From assembly GCA_947561585.1 (NCBI GenBank), contig CANNZV010000513.1:620001-684000 (forward strand): DNA of 64,000 nt. Reading direction: 5' to 3'. Below the pieces are notes generated by a model. The model did no database searches, had not been told where the DNA came from, and was given only the letters and a program-made list of their open reading frames with translations. Positions 1 to 13,100 of this stretch are shown in pieces. Position 1 is the first letter of the stretch; each line of letters starts with the position of its first letter. The position numbers were made by a program, and so were the translations under genes. Source of the DNA: Caprella mutica. Lineage: Eukaryota > Arthropoda > Malacostraca > Amphipoda > Caprellidae.

Positions 1-175
1 AATTACTAGTTCACGTCCCTATTTCATTTAGGTACGTAAACTAGGAACCGATCCAAATACTCCCTTCCTTGTTCACGTCCTTATTTCAATTAGGGATGTG
101 AACTAGGAAGGGGGTATTTGGATCGGTTCCTAGTTCACGTCCTAAATGAAATAGGGACGTTAAAAAGGAATTAAC
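1..175. repeat. Palindromic repeat with arms built on agttcacgtccctattt
   Basis: Inverted arms (coordinates about 6-60 and 95-170) share ggaaccgatccaaatac and the cacgtcc/ggacgt core. The same sequence family recurs at 60449-60535 and 60782-60838. Probably a non-autonomous DNA element in the upstream KIF13 intron. Confidence 0.7.
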
Positions 176-230
176 CGTTTATTGTTAGCCTAATGTTAAG
201 TTTATTTATTTACCCCTCTGTCTTTTTCAG

Positions 231-1153
231 GTCCCTGTCCACTCTCGGTCTGGTCATTTCGAAACTGGCTGAACAGGACAGCTTTGTACCTTACCGGGAC
301 TCGCAACTCACACTACTGCTTAGAGTGAGTTGTGATGAGTGCTATGAGTTGTTCTCACAGTGTTCTCTAGCTAAATAGAATTAGTGTTTTCTCTTTTTCG
401 TTTCAAAAAAATGCTTTACTGTTGACGAGTTAACGGACAGTTTCAAGTGTACGATCATATAAGAGCTTTTTATAAATATTCTTGTTAGCTGGTTGTTTTA
501 ATTGGTATCCATGATACCTGCAGGTATCATGGATACCAATTAAAACAACCAGCTAAGATATAAAAAAAATGTCTTATGTGACCGTAGACGTGTAACTGTC
601 CGATATCTCATCAGTCACCCTACTAAATGTTAATACTTTTCCCCATTGTTTTTCTCAGGATAATTTAGGAGGAAACAGCCGCACTGTGATGATAGCTACG
701 ATATCTCCCGCCTCCGATAACTACGAGGAAACGCTTTCTACGCTACGGTACGCCAACCAAGTGAGTGCTACCAGCAACATACAGTGGTTAATTCAACCCT
801 CTACCTGTTTCACCTCATTCAACCTTATTGAGATTGATATTGTAACTCTTACTCTGATATCCAAATGACTTATCCAAATCATAATGATGAGAATTACGAA
901 CATTAGCTACCATTAGTATACTGGTTTAAAAATCATCACAAGTAGCTACACGTATAGTTGACTAAGACTTCGTAAAAATTGACTCTTTTCGTGATAATCA
1001 TTATTCAGACTAATCAAGTGGTTACCAGTAACTATCAATTAATTCCTCCAGGCCAAACGCATCGTCAACAATGCCATCGTTAACGAAGACCAGAACGCTA
1101 AAATAATTAGAGAGCTGAGAGAAGAGGTGGACAACTTGAAGGGACAGCTCATG
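231..1153 (+). CDS. KIF13: KIF13 exons encoding the end of the kinesin motor domain and neck
   Basis: Three exons (231-324, 659-760, 1052-1153). The first gives [15 protein letters not shown] followed by the VPYRDSQLT helix, the second [18 protein letters not shown] and the [11 protein letters not shown] segment, the third [13 protein letters not shown] and the REEVDNL neck. These are the conserved alpha4-alpha6 and neck-linker stretches of kinesin-3 motors. The P-loop and switch motifs precede the window. Intron 1 holds a palindromic MITE (420-623). Confidence 0.95.
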
Positions 1154-4100
1154 GTGAGTGAAGGGTAGTGTGTTCTTCACAGTGATTGTATGAGGTCCAA
1201 TTTATTTGTTTTTTTGTATTGTTTACCTATGAATTGATCGATGTATAATAACTTCATTCTCATTAGCTTCTTCTCCAAGTCCTTTTGTACAATGCGTTTT
1301 TACCCCCACAGACTCTGCAGAACATTCACAAGGATGGCTCGGTGTCGGTACAAGAAGCGACCATTAATGAACAACTGCACGAGTCGGAGAAACTTATTAA
1401 CAACCTGTCACAAACTTGGGAAGATAAACTAAAGAAAACTGGTAAGGAGTCCTATTTCTTAACTAAAACTAAAGAAAACTGGTAAGAGTCCTATTTGTTA
1501 ACTAAAACTAAAGAAAACTGGTAAGAGTCCTATTTGTTAACTAAAACTAAAGAAAACTGGTAAGGAGTCCTATTTGTTAACTAAAACTAAAGAAAACTGG
1601 TAAGGAGTCCTATTTGTTAACTAAAACTAAAGAAAACTGGTAAGGAGTCCTATTTGTTAACTAAAACTAAAGAAAACTGGTAAGGAGTCCTATTTGTTAA
1701 CTAAAACTAAAGAAAACTGGTAAGGAGTCCTATTTGTTAACTAAAACTAAAGAAAACTGGTAAGGAGTCCTATTTGTTAACTAAAACTAAAGAAAACTGG
1801 TAAGGAGTCCTATTTGTTAACTAAAACTAAAGAAAACTGGTAAGGAGTCCTATTTGTTAACTAAAACTAAAGAAAACTGGTAAGGAGTCCTATTTGTTAA
1901 CTAAAACTAAAGAAAACTGGTAAGGAGTCCTATTTGTTAACTAAAACTAAAGAAAACTGGTAAGGAGTCCTATTTGTTAACTAAAACTAAAGAAAACTGG
2001 TAAGGAGTCCTATTTGTTAACTAAAACTAAAGAAAACTGGTAAGGAGTCCTATTTGTTAACTAAAACTAAAGAAAACTGGTAAGGAGTCCTATTTGTTAA
2101 CTAAAACTAAAGAAAACTGGTAAGGAGTCCTATTTGTTAACTAAAACTAAAGAAAACTGGTAAGGAGTCCTATTTGTTAACTAAAACTAAAGAAAACTGG
2201 TAAGGAGTCCTATTTGTTAACTAAAACTAAAGAAAACTGGTAAGGAGTCCTATTTGTTAACTAAAACTAAAGAAAACTGGTAAGGAGTCCTATTTGTTAA
2301 CTAAAACTAAAGAAAACTGGTAAGAGTCCTATTTGTTAACTAAAACTAAAGAAAACTGGTAAGAGTCCTATTTGTTAACTAAAACTAAAGAAAACTGGTA
2401 AGGAGTCCTATTTGTTAACTAAAACTAAAGAAAACTGGTAAGGAGTCCTATTTGTTAACTAAAACTAAAGAAAACTGGTAAGGAGTCCTATTTGTTAACT
2501 AAAACTAAAGAAAACTGGTAAGAGTCCTATTTGTTAACTAAAACTAAAGAAAACTGGTAAGGAGTCCTATTTGTTAACTAAAACTAAAGAAAACTGGTAA
2601 GGAGTCCTATTTGTTAACTAAAACTAAAGAAAACTGGTAAGGAGTCCTATTTGTTAACTAAAACTAAAGAAAACTGGTAAGGAGTCCTATTTGTTAACTA
2701 AAACTAAGGAAAACTGGTAAGGAGTCCTATTTGTTAACTAAAACTAAAGAAAACTGGTAAGGAGTCCTATTTGTTAACTAAAACTAAAGAAAACTGGTAA
2801 GGAGTCCTATTTGTTAACTAAAACTAAAGAAAACTGGTAAGGAGTCCTATTTGTTAACTAAAACTAAAGAAAACTGGTAAGTTGGAGTCTATTTGCCAAC
2901 TAAAACTAATAAAAAACATTACAGATAGCTAACTTTATTAATCGCACTGACAAAATTTAGTGTCGAGGATTCTCTATAGCTACAGATATTTAGCAAATAA
3001 AGGCTTGAATTGTATGATTCTTTTGTCAGTCCATAGCTTTACTCATATGAATGAACTGTGCAAAATTATATATACCCACGAATGATAGCAACAAAGTTAT
3101 TATATTGAATGTATATTGTTTGAACGCTAACTTTTTCTCGTCGATCTATTACTCCTCGATCACTCCGATTAGGGTTAAAGTCCACCAAAGACGTTACAGG
3201 TGAAGTTATCTTTTTGTTTGACTTACAGAGCAAGTGCAGCATGAGCGTCAACAGGCTTTGGAGAAGATGGGCATCAGTGTTCAGACTTCAGGCATTAGTG
3301 TACAGAAAGACAAGTACTACCTAGTCAACCTCAACGATGACCCTTCTCTCAACGAAATGCTTGTGTACTACCTCAAGGTAACACGCTAGCTAGTCTAAAC
3401 TAAGTAGTCTAAACTAGGTAGAATACATTGTAAACTATACAGATCCAATTCGGTAGTTGAATCTAGGTTACTAGGTAGCTACTGAATTTTCCAGATCCAA
3501 TCTTTAATTATTTAAAGAAGGTTTGCTTTTTCTGGCAAGGGGCCTTTATAAAAAAATCGCTAGTTAACCCTATGTGCTGAATTTTCCGGTTTGAATTCGG
3601 AAGTTAATTCTAGGTGCATAATTTTCCATATAGTTTCTTACCGTTTTTGTGTTTCAGGATGGATCGAGAGTGGGCAGACCCGGTATTCCCGGCAATGACA
3701 TCCAACTGACGGGTGTCGGTATCGTCAACCACCACTGTTCCTTCCTCATCCAAAATAACGAACTGTTCTTAGTTCCTATTGACGATGCAAAGAACTACGT
3801 CAATGGTGTACAGGTAGGTTAATTAGCTACAGTGTAGCTACATTCGAATAATTCTTTTCAGCGTTTAAACTTTCTGTGTAGGTAATGTAAACTAAATGAT
3901 GAAACTAGTGACTTTGAATGTTCAATTTTCAGATAACTGAGAAGACGAAACTTCACAACGGAGACAGGGTTGTCTGGGGCTTCAATTACTTCTTCAGAGT
4001 CAACTGTCCAAAGACTATGGGTGAGGAAACAACCTAGGAGCGATAACGCATTTTCAGCCATAGATTTACCTTCAAAAGTTATTACTACTGACACAATAAT

Positions 4101-7100
4101 TAATATAGCTATAGTTTGTATTATGTGAGTGAAGGAAATAGGTAACAGAGCTTAAGGTTTTTGAGATACTGTCTCTACGGCATCAGTTTCTATCGATACA
4201 GTGCTGCAAGCAAAAAGTTCTTCTCCAATTGGTCGGCTAGGAGGAGGAGGAGGAGCCAACAGAGGTTGGCTCCTCCTCCTAGCATATAGTCACGAGTTGA
4301 ATTAAATAACTTTTTAAAATAAGAACATTAAGATCTGTAGCTAGTGTAGTTCGTTGTACTGCACTCTTCATGATTGCTTGATGACCGCCCACTGACACAC
4401 TCATTGGTCAATCTCCACAGCCAATCAATGAGTTAGTAACCTTAAAAAAATTATCCTAAAAAACTTATTCGCAAGGAACAATATTTTTAAAACTATATCT
4501 TTAGTAGTAGTAACCTTTTTAATTTATAACCTTAGAGGTGCCCCCCAGAGGAATTAAGGGCGGTTTAACTAACCCTACTCTCCCCCAGGCCACTACTCAG
4601 AGCCCCAAACCCCCGCCCAGCCCATTGACTACAGTTTCGCTAGAGAAGAGCTCATGCTCAATGAGATCAGCAATGAGCCAATACAAGCAGCTATACAGAA
4701 CCTGGAGAGACAGCACGAGGAGGACAAGCAGAGTGAGTGGGGAGAAGTTAAATGAATATAGCAAGGGAAACTTCCGAGTCATTGGACAGGTTGTAGAGAT
4801 AATACGACAAAATGTTTGATGTTTTTGTCGTTATTGGTTTTCTTTCAAAATATTTCTCTACCTCTTCCTTTTGCTCTTTCAGTGGCTCTTCAGAAGCAGA
4901 GGCACGAGTTGATGAAACAGTTCCAAGAGCTGCATAACGTCATGTCCCCCACCACTCCCTATGCCCCCTACACCTTGCCTTCTTATGACCACCTCCTCAG
5001 GGGGTCAAACAGAGTCACCCCCTGCACCCCCACCTCGCAACTACGCATTGAGAAGTGGGCCAAGGAGAGGTAAAGGCATTGCACTAATGTTAAGCTTCAG
5101 CTGTTAAAAGACTTAAAAACCTTAATGAGTCTTATGGTAACGCCATCTAGCGGTACAACTAACTATTTATCCATTTAACCCTAATTTCTCGCCTGTTTCA
5201 TTGTAGCTACTAACAATCATCTATTAATTAAATGTCCTTTCTCTATTAGTTAAAAAATGAAGTGGAAGCAAAAATTACCTTTTGTATTCTTTCTTTTCCC
5301 CTAAAATTCTCATTTTTTCTATTTTAACTTCACTCTAGAGAGGACGTGTTCAGACGCAGCATGGCTCACCTTCGTCAGGACATAATGACAGCTAACAACC
5401 TAGTGAGTCAGGCCACCTTCCTGTCCACTCAACTAAACAAACACACCAAGTACGAAGTGACTCTCCAGATACCCCCTCAGAACCTCTCCCCCAACAGGAA
5501 GATGAGCTCCTTCGTGTGTGAGAGTGCTATCAAAGTCAGCAGGAGGGGCAAACCGACACAGGTATGGCACTGGTGAAGTAGTACCTTCACTAGGGGATAG
5601 AAATTGAGGTGGATAATATGTATAAAAAAGTGATATAATAATTACAATTAAATTGCTACTGATTATTATATTGTACCATAGCGAAGATGTGAAATTGACC
5701 GATAATTCGTAACTTACCCTACTTTATAGGTATGTTTGTTTTGAATTATATAGTCTTTGAGAAAATAGAAAAAGTTTATTTATTCATTCTTTAAATTTAC
5801 TTTTTTTATTTATTAAGCTAATTCTGTTTCTTTTCTAGGTTTGGTCGATGGAGAAACTAGAACACAAACTGATTATGATGAGGGAGATGCACGAGGAGCA
5901 CCAGAAGAAAGTCACCTCTAACAACCAGAACAACAACAACCCACTCATAGAGGACACCAACTACACCAACAACAATCAGGGGTCAAATTTCAAGAACCCC
6001 TTCAACACTGACCCTGTGACCTCTGAGGACTTTGACCCTTTCTACGACAACCAAGAGAACCACAACCTGATAGGCGTGGCTAACATCTTCATGGAGTCTC
6101 TCTTCAGTGACGTGAAACTGAGTTACCATGTACCCATTATATCACAGCAAGCAGAGGTCAATGGCAGACTGCAGGTAAGAACACTCTTACCACTCTTACT
6201 CTTACCACTCTTATCTTACCACTCTTACTCTTACCACTCATACTCTTACCACTCCTAGTGAGTTACCATGTACCCATTATATCACAGCAAGCTGAGGTCA
6301 ATGGCAGACTGCAGGTAAGAACACTCTTACAAAATAATGAAAGAACATTATGACCACTGGAGTACTACTTGCAGTCTTTGCTCTCTTAAAGTGACCCTCA
6401 ACATATTTCGTGAACTAATCTCACTTTTAGGACTATCTTATTCATCAATGTGATTACCCACTATCCGACAACTGTTTTGTACCTAGATGATTGCAACTGA
6501 TTACATGAAAAGATTAACAATTGTTTGATTAATATTACTGAATGTCCGAAAAAGAATAAATAAAGTAGCTAATCTTTACTGTTTTATGACTGAATAGATT
6601 CAATAGCTACATAACAAGTTACTTAGCTGACGAATCTAATAAGTATGTTAAACCTACTAAATTTTTAGTAGCAGTTGTAGAAGTTACTTGGCTGTTAGAC
6701 CGGGTCATTATAGCCCGTTGTAGCAGATGGCCGTTGTAGCAGCGTTTGATGTAGGAGATGGCCGTTGTAGCATCGGTTGTTGTAGGAGATGGTCGTTGTA
6801 GCATCGGTTGTTGTAGGAGATGGTCGTTTTACAATCGGTCGCTTTAGCATCTTTACCTGTACATTTTTCCATTTACTTTAATATTCGATATTTCCTATCC
6901 TTTGATAAGTAACTATTAGATATTTTCATCTTCAGGTTGAAATTAGTCGTATCGCCGGACACTTTCCCCAGGAGAGGATGGCGGACACTCTGTCGGACAC
7001 AAGCAGCAACTCGGACTCTGACGAAAGGGACAACAACTCTGCAGTGACGATTAGAGTGAGTCTAGGAACTTTATTATCCTTTAAGGTTTTAATTGCTATT

Positions 7101-10100
7101 AATAGAGTATTATTATTATTATTATTCTGATGAATATTGAGCTTTTTTATTGAAAGTGTTTGTTAGTTTCTTGTGTAAGTTAATTTATGATTATTTAATT
7201 TAAATAACCGTCCTCTAAGAACGAAGAAATACTTTATAGTACGAAATTGAGAGGAATTTACCGTATTTACCTTTCCTTACCTTTTATTCACCTTTACTAT
7301 CGTTTGTTTACCTTTGCTTACCTCCTATTTACCTTCATTAGTTATTACCTTCTATTTACCTTTATTACCTTCTATTCACCTTCATTAGTTATTACCTTCT
7401 ATTCACCTTCATTAGTTATTACCTTCTATTTACCTTCATTAGTTATTACCTTCTATTCACCTTCATTAGTTATTACCTTCTATTTACCTTCATTATCTTC
7501 TATTCACCTTCATTAGTTATTACCTTCTATTCACCTTCATTAGTTATTACCTTCTATTTACCTTCATTAGTTATTACCTTCTATTTACCTTCATTACCTT
7601 CTATTCACCTTCATTAGTTATTACCTTCTATTTACCTTTATTACCTTCTATTCACCTTCATTAGTTATTACCTTCTATTCACCTTCATTAGTTATTACCT
7701 TCTATTTACCTTCTATTCACCTTCATTAGTTATTACCTTCTATTTACCTTTATTACCTTCTATTCACCTTCATTAGTTATTACCTTCTATTCACCTTCAT
7801 TAGTTATTACCTTCTATTTACCTTCATTACCTTCTATTCACCTTCATTAGTTATTACCTTCTATTCACCTTCATTAGTTATTACCTTCTATTTACCTTTA
7901 TTACCTTCTATTGACCTTCATTAGTTATTACCTTCTATTTACCTTCATTAGTTATTACCTTCAATTTACCTTCATTAGTTATTACCTTCTATTCACCTTC
8001 ATTAGTTATTACCTTCTATTTACCTTTATTACCTTCTATTGACCTTCATTAGTTATTACCTTCTATTTACCTTCATTAGTTATTACCTTCAATTTACCTT
8101 CATTAGTTATTACCTTCTATTTACCTTCATTAGTTATTACCTTCAATTCACCTTTATTACCTACAATTCACCTTTATTACCTTCTATTCACCTTTATTAC
8201 CTACAATTCACCTTTATTACCTTCAATTCACCTTTATTACATTCATTACCTTCTATTCACCTTTATTACATTCATTACCTTCTATTCACCTTTATTACCT
8301 ACAATTCACCTTTATTACCTTCTATTCACCTTTATTACCTTCTATTCACCTTTATTACCTTCTATTCACCTTTATTACCTTCTATTCATCTTTATTACCT
8401 TCAATTCACCTTTATTACCTACAATTCATCTTTATTACCTTCAATTCACCTTTATTACCTACAATTCACCTTTATTACCTTCTATTCACCTTTATTTCCT
8501 CAGGTTAGCATCAAGCAGGCCTCTGGCTTGCCCCCCTCCCTCTCCAACTTCGTGTTCTGTCAGTACCAGATGTGGGGGGTGGATGGAGTGGAGGTAGTGG
8601 CCCCTATAGTCAACACTGAGTACCCCCCCAACAGTCTGGGGGAGAGCATCAACTTCAAGGTGGGGGACTAACTTTATTGTGGTGGATACAACAATCTTGA
8701 GAGTTTTATGATAGCTACCTAATCCCTAATAAATTAACTATCATAACTAGAATAACTTTGGACAGTCCACATTAACAGTGTCCGAAGATGTGTAACTGTC
8801 CCATAACTCTCAACTCACCCTCTAAACCATCAACTCTGTCTGTATTTCAGTTCGAGCACACCAAAGACTTCGTGATCCCCCTGACGGAGGAGTTTCTAGA
8901 GCACTGTGTGGATGGGGCGCTGTCCCTAGAGGTGTGGGGGCACAGGTCTGCAGGCTTTGCTCACCCCCACCAGGGGTGGGAAGTGGGCCACCAGCTGGCT
9001 AAGGCGCGATCACTCGCTGACAGGTGGAGCGAACTGACCCGCAAAATAGAGCTGTGGGTTGAGATTCAGGAGCTGGGTGACAGTGGAGGTTATGAGAGTG
9101 TGGAGGTACTGCCGCAGAAGGACATGCCCACCGGAGGAGTGTACCAACTGCGTCAGGGACAGCAGAGACGCATCCTCTGCAAGATAAAGCCTGTGCCCAA
9201 CTCTGGTACTCTGCCTCTCATCTGTCAGAGCGTTACCAGCATCTCCATTGGCTCGGTCAGCATGAGACTAAAGTGTCAGAAACAACTAGATAGTTACTCT
9301 GAAGAAGATCTCACTGTACTGAAGCAGAAGTGGAACAGTGCGCTGCAGAGGAGGAGAACTTACCTCCAGAACCAGCTCCAGAAGGTGATGAGTAGCAAGC
9401 AGAGTAGTCTGGAGAAGGAGAGGGAGCAGAGTCTGGTGGAGCAGTGGGTGTCTCTCACGGAGGAGCAGAATGCAGTCCACCTCCCTCCCCCCGGCTCTAA
9501 CATTCCAGGAGCACCTGCTGATTGGGTGCCACCCGTAGGCAAAGAGGCACACATACCTGCCATATTTCTCAATCTAAATGGTGACGACTTCTCCTCACAA
9601 GTTAATGGCGAGTTGATGCCCATGGCAGGCACCAATGCCATCATACCCAAAGAAATCAGCAACAAGTTCTTCTCGCTACCCATTGTAGACCAGTACGATG
9701 ACCAGGTGTGCTCTGTTGCCTCTTGGGACTCCTCCATCCACAACAACAACGCGCTCAACAGGGTCACTAACAGTGAGTAACTAACAGAAGTCTAAGTGTC
9801 TCTTACTCCGACATTACCATATAAATATTTTAGCCTGTAACTTCACAATAAATACTTCCATTCACACACGAGAATGTATAATAAATGGCTAACACTGATT
9901 CTGATTAATTTAATCTCCTAGAGTTGTATCGCTTTTCTTAACACTAATTTCTTCTTCCTTCTTCATCTCTCTTCTTTTTTTCTAAGTTTTGTATATCTGG
10001 ATGTTAGTCAAATAAATGACTAAGTAATATTAGAGTATATAATAGATTGCTACCTATATGTATTGTTAGAGTTCTATTAAGAGTGTTATTCTTCACAGCG

Positions 10101-13100
10101 GATGAGCGTGTGTACCTGATCGTAAAGGCAGTTGTTCGTCTGTCACACCCCGTGACTATGGAGCTGATGCTGCGCAAGAGAATCTGCGTCAATATCTACA
10201 AGAAGCAGAGTCTGACGTCTAAACTGTTCAGATCTGTGATGGGGAGTAACAATTCCTTCTACGAGACAGCCGTCATCTACGAGATAGTCTCTAACATTCC
10301 AAAGGTGAGGCCTACAGTACACTAGTAACTAGAGATGGAACTACCTTAGATAGAACTAGGTAGAACTACCTTACCCTGGAGATAGAACTACCTTACCCTG
10401 GAGATAGAACTAGGTAGAACTACCTTACTCTAGAGATGGAACTACCTTAGATAGAACAGAGTAGAACTCTCACCAATCTAACCCCCTGCACTAGACTACC
10501 GTATAGCGAGTTGCATTAGAAACTGCATAGTCAGCATTAACCACACACCTCTCTAATCTTTGTATCCTATTTCTCAGGCTTCAGAAGAGCTGGAGGAGAG
10601 AGAAAGTCTGGCCCAAATGGCAGCCAATGAGCATGAGGCTGATGCAGAGGATGGGGACACTTATATCGGTATGTGGTGCGGAACCAGTAAATATTATTAG
10701 GTACCTACCTACTGGTATTAAATCAGCATTATTGCTACCATCATAGCTTATGTAAATTATAAACTCAGTGCTCTAGTTTTCCCGAAATGTTTAAAGGTTG
10801 TGTTCTTACAGAGAAGTACACGAAGGGAGTCACATCGGTAGAGAGCATTCTACTGCTGGACAGACTGAGACAGAGTGTGGCTGTGAAAGAGCTACAACAT
10901 TCTACCGGCAGACCCCTTATGAGAAAGACTGCCAGTGTACCTAACTTCTCTAATGTGAGTAGTCTTTGTAGTCTTGCAGTCTTTAGGGAGGTCTTGTAGT
11001 CTTTATAGGACTTGTCAGTCTTTAGGGGAGGTCTTGCAGTCTCTCCAACAGATTTGATTATGAGAAGTAGACTTTTGCCAAAGTAAATTTGTTGAAAAGA
11101 TATTGCAGACATTTTATATTTGAATTAGCTACATTTTTTCAACGTCTTATCGTAGTTATGTACTAGCTACAGTACATCATAGTCTTGCAGTACATAATGT
11201 ACCTCTTGCTAAATATCTTCAACTATATACACTAACAACAATTTAAGATGTTTAAAATTACAGTAGAATCTAAAACTCAAGAAGCTTATTGTTTTATTGT
11301 TAACTGCAAATTTATAAAATAGTCACTAGCTAAAAATTCTGTAATAACTTTATATATTCATTAATATTCTTTTGCATTTGTATTCTAATGATATGGTTTT
11401 TAACTCAGCATCCACGTTATCCTATGCATCATGAGTGTGAATCAGGGAACACTAGTTAATGGTTTGCAATCATTTCCATATCATTGATTTTTATCAAAAG
11501 AGAGCAAAGGAAAATGGAAACTAGATGAGAAATAATGAACTTATTTTCATATTATTTAAGGTTACTTTTCAGTACTCGTGAAGTGGGTGATGGTAGGGTT
11601 CGTTGGTTACTACCACTAAGAAGATAGTTTTAAAATATTGTACCTTGCGAATGAGTTTTTTAGGATAATCTTTTTAAGGTTACTAACTCTTTGATAGGCC
11701 ATTTAGATTAACAAGTAAGTGTATCAAAGGGCCAGGCGCCCCCCTCCCCCCCCCCCACCAATCCCACTGCCAGGGCATTAAACAATCATGAAGTGTGCAG
11801 TACAATAAACTGAATTAAGCCATTTATGTTCTTATTATTTAGAATATATTTTTTAATAATTCATTAAGAGGAGGAGCCAACTGGGGGCGGAGCATTAACA
11901 GCTTAGTACTCAGCCCTCAGTTGGCTCCTCCTCCTAACCAACCAATCAGAGAAGAGTTACCCTTAGAAACATTATCCGCAAGAGCATTATTCTTGCAGCA
12001 CTGTATCGATAAAAACTTATGCGGTAGAGACAATATACTCACTTTACGACTACTGTGAGTGTTAGAGTATTTCCATCTCCCCCGACAATATAGAAGATAG
12101 TACTTCATCTTTTAAAACATATTTTCTCTACCTTACCTCATTCTTTTTCATTCATTGAAGTATTTTTTTGTTATCGAACGCATTGCTGTATTATCAGTTA
12201 CTACCCCTGCAAAGGCTTATAACTATCTTATTTCTGTTAAACATATTAAACCTTTTTTTAGTTTATAACTTGAATTAACTAGCTCTATTTTTGTAATAGC
12301 CTAAGTTAAATGGTGTATTGATAATTTTTAATAGAACTTTGCAGAAGCTGTAAGTCTTCATAAACTCTAAGAATTTTCAAACTAATTGACTTTTGATAAA
12401 TAGCTATTTAGATATTTTTAATAGTTAGTCCTGAAAACCTCAAATTTAGTGAAACAGATCTTAATAGAAATTTCTTTTCGGAAGTCTATTGTAGAGTGCT
12501 GTTAATGGAAGTAGGTTTTGTTCAATCTTTTAAAATCTGAGTGAAATTACATTCATAGCTAATACTAGAACACGCCTTCTGCAATATACTTGCAAGACCC
12601 TATAAACGCGCACTCAAATTATCAAAATTGTGGGGCTAGCTACTTCTAAATTCTATATGAATTTATCGTTTGAGATTTAGATCCGTTTCACTAGATTTAG
12701 TTTGATAGCAAATGTCGGTTCAAACTCTGACGGTAGTAGGTGTTGTTGTTTCAGCTGCAGAAACGATTGCGGACTCCTAACGTTGAGGTAGAGTTGCTAT
12801 GGATTGAATAACGAATGAACCTGTAGATGAAATCTAAAAACCTAACTGTAGATGTTTAAATGCTCGCTTATCCGTAGATAGATAGTGCCCGTAAAGTCTA
12901 GAGAGGCCCGTACTAAAATCCGTAGATACATAGATCTATAAATCCCCGGATATATTTGGTGTTGTGGTGAACTGTGGAAACCATTGGCACTTCTAAAATC
13001 CTCTAAATTCTCCTTCTTGTGAATTAACATTCTTAAAAATGCTTCATTTTTGGTGTTTACTAATATGAAGTGCCCATGGAAATACACTAGAACGTTTTGT

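Noticed and set aside
8039..8671. A 210-codon ORF ending in KIF13 sequence
   Set aside because: It is satellite translated into exon 8504-8659; a proper acceptor at 8501-8503 removes the satellite part.
9286..9767. - strand ORFs of 88 and 135 codons
   Set aside because: They are antisense shadows of the 922-base KIF13 exon.
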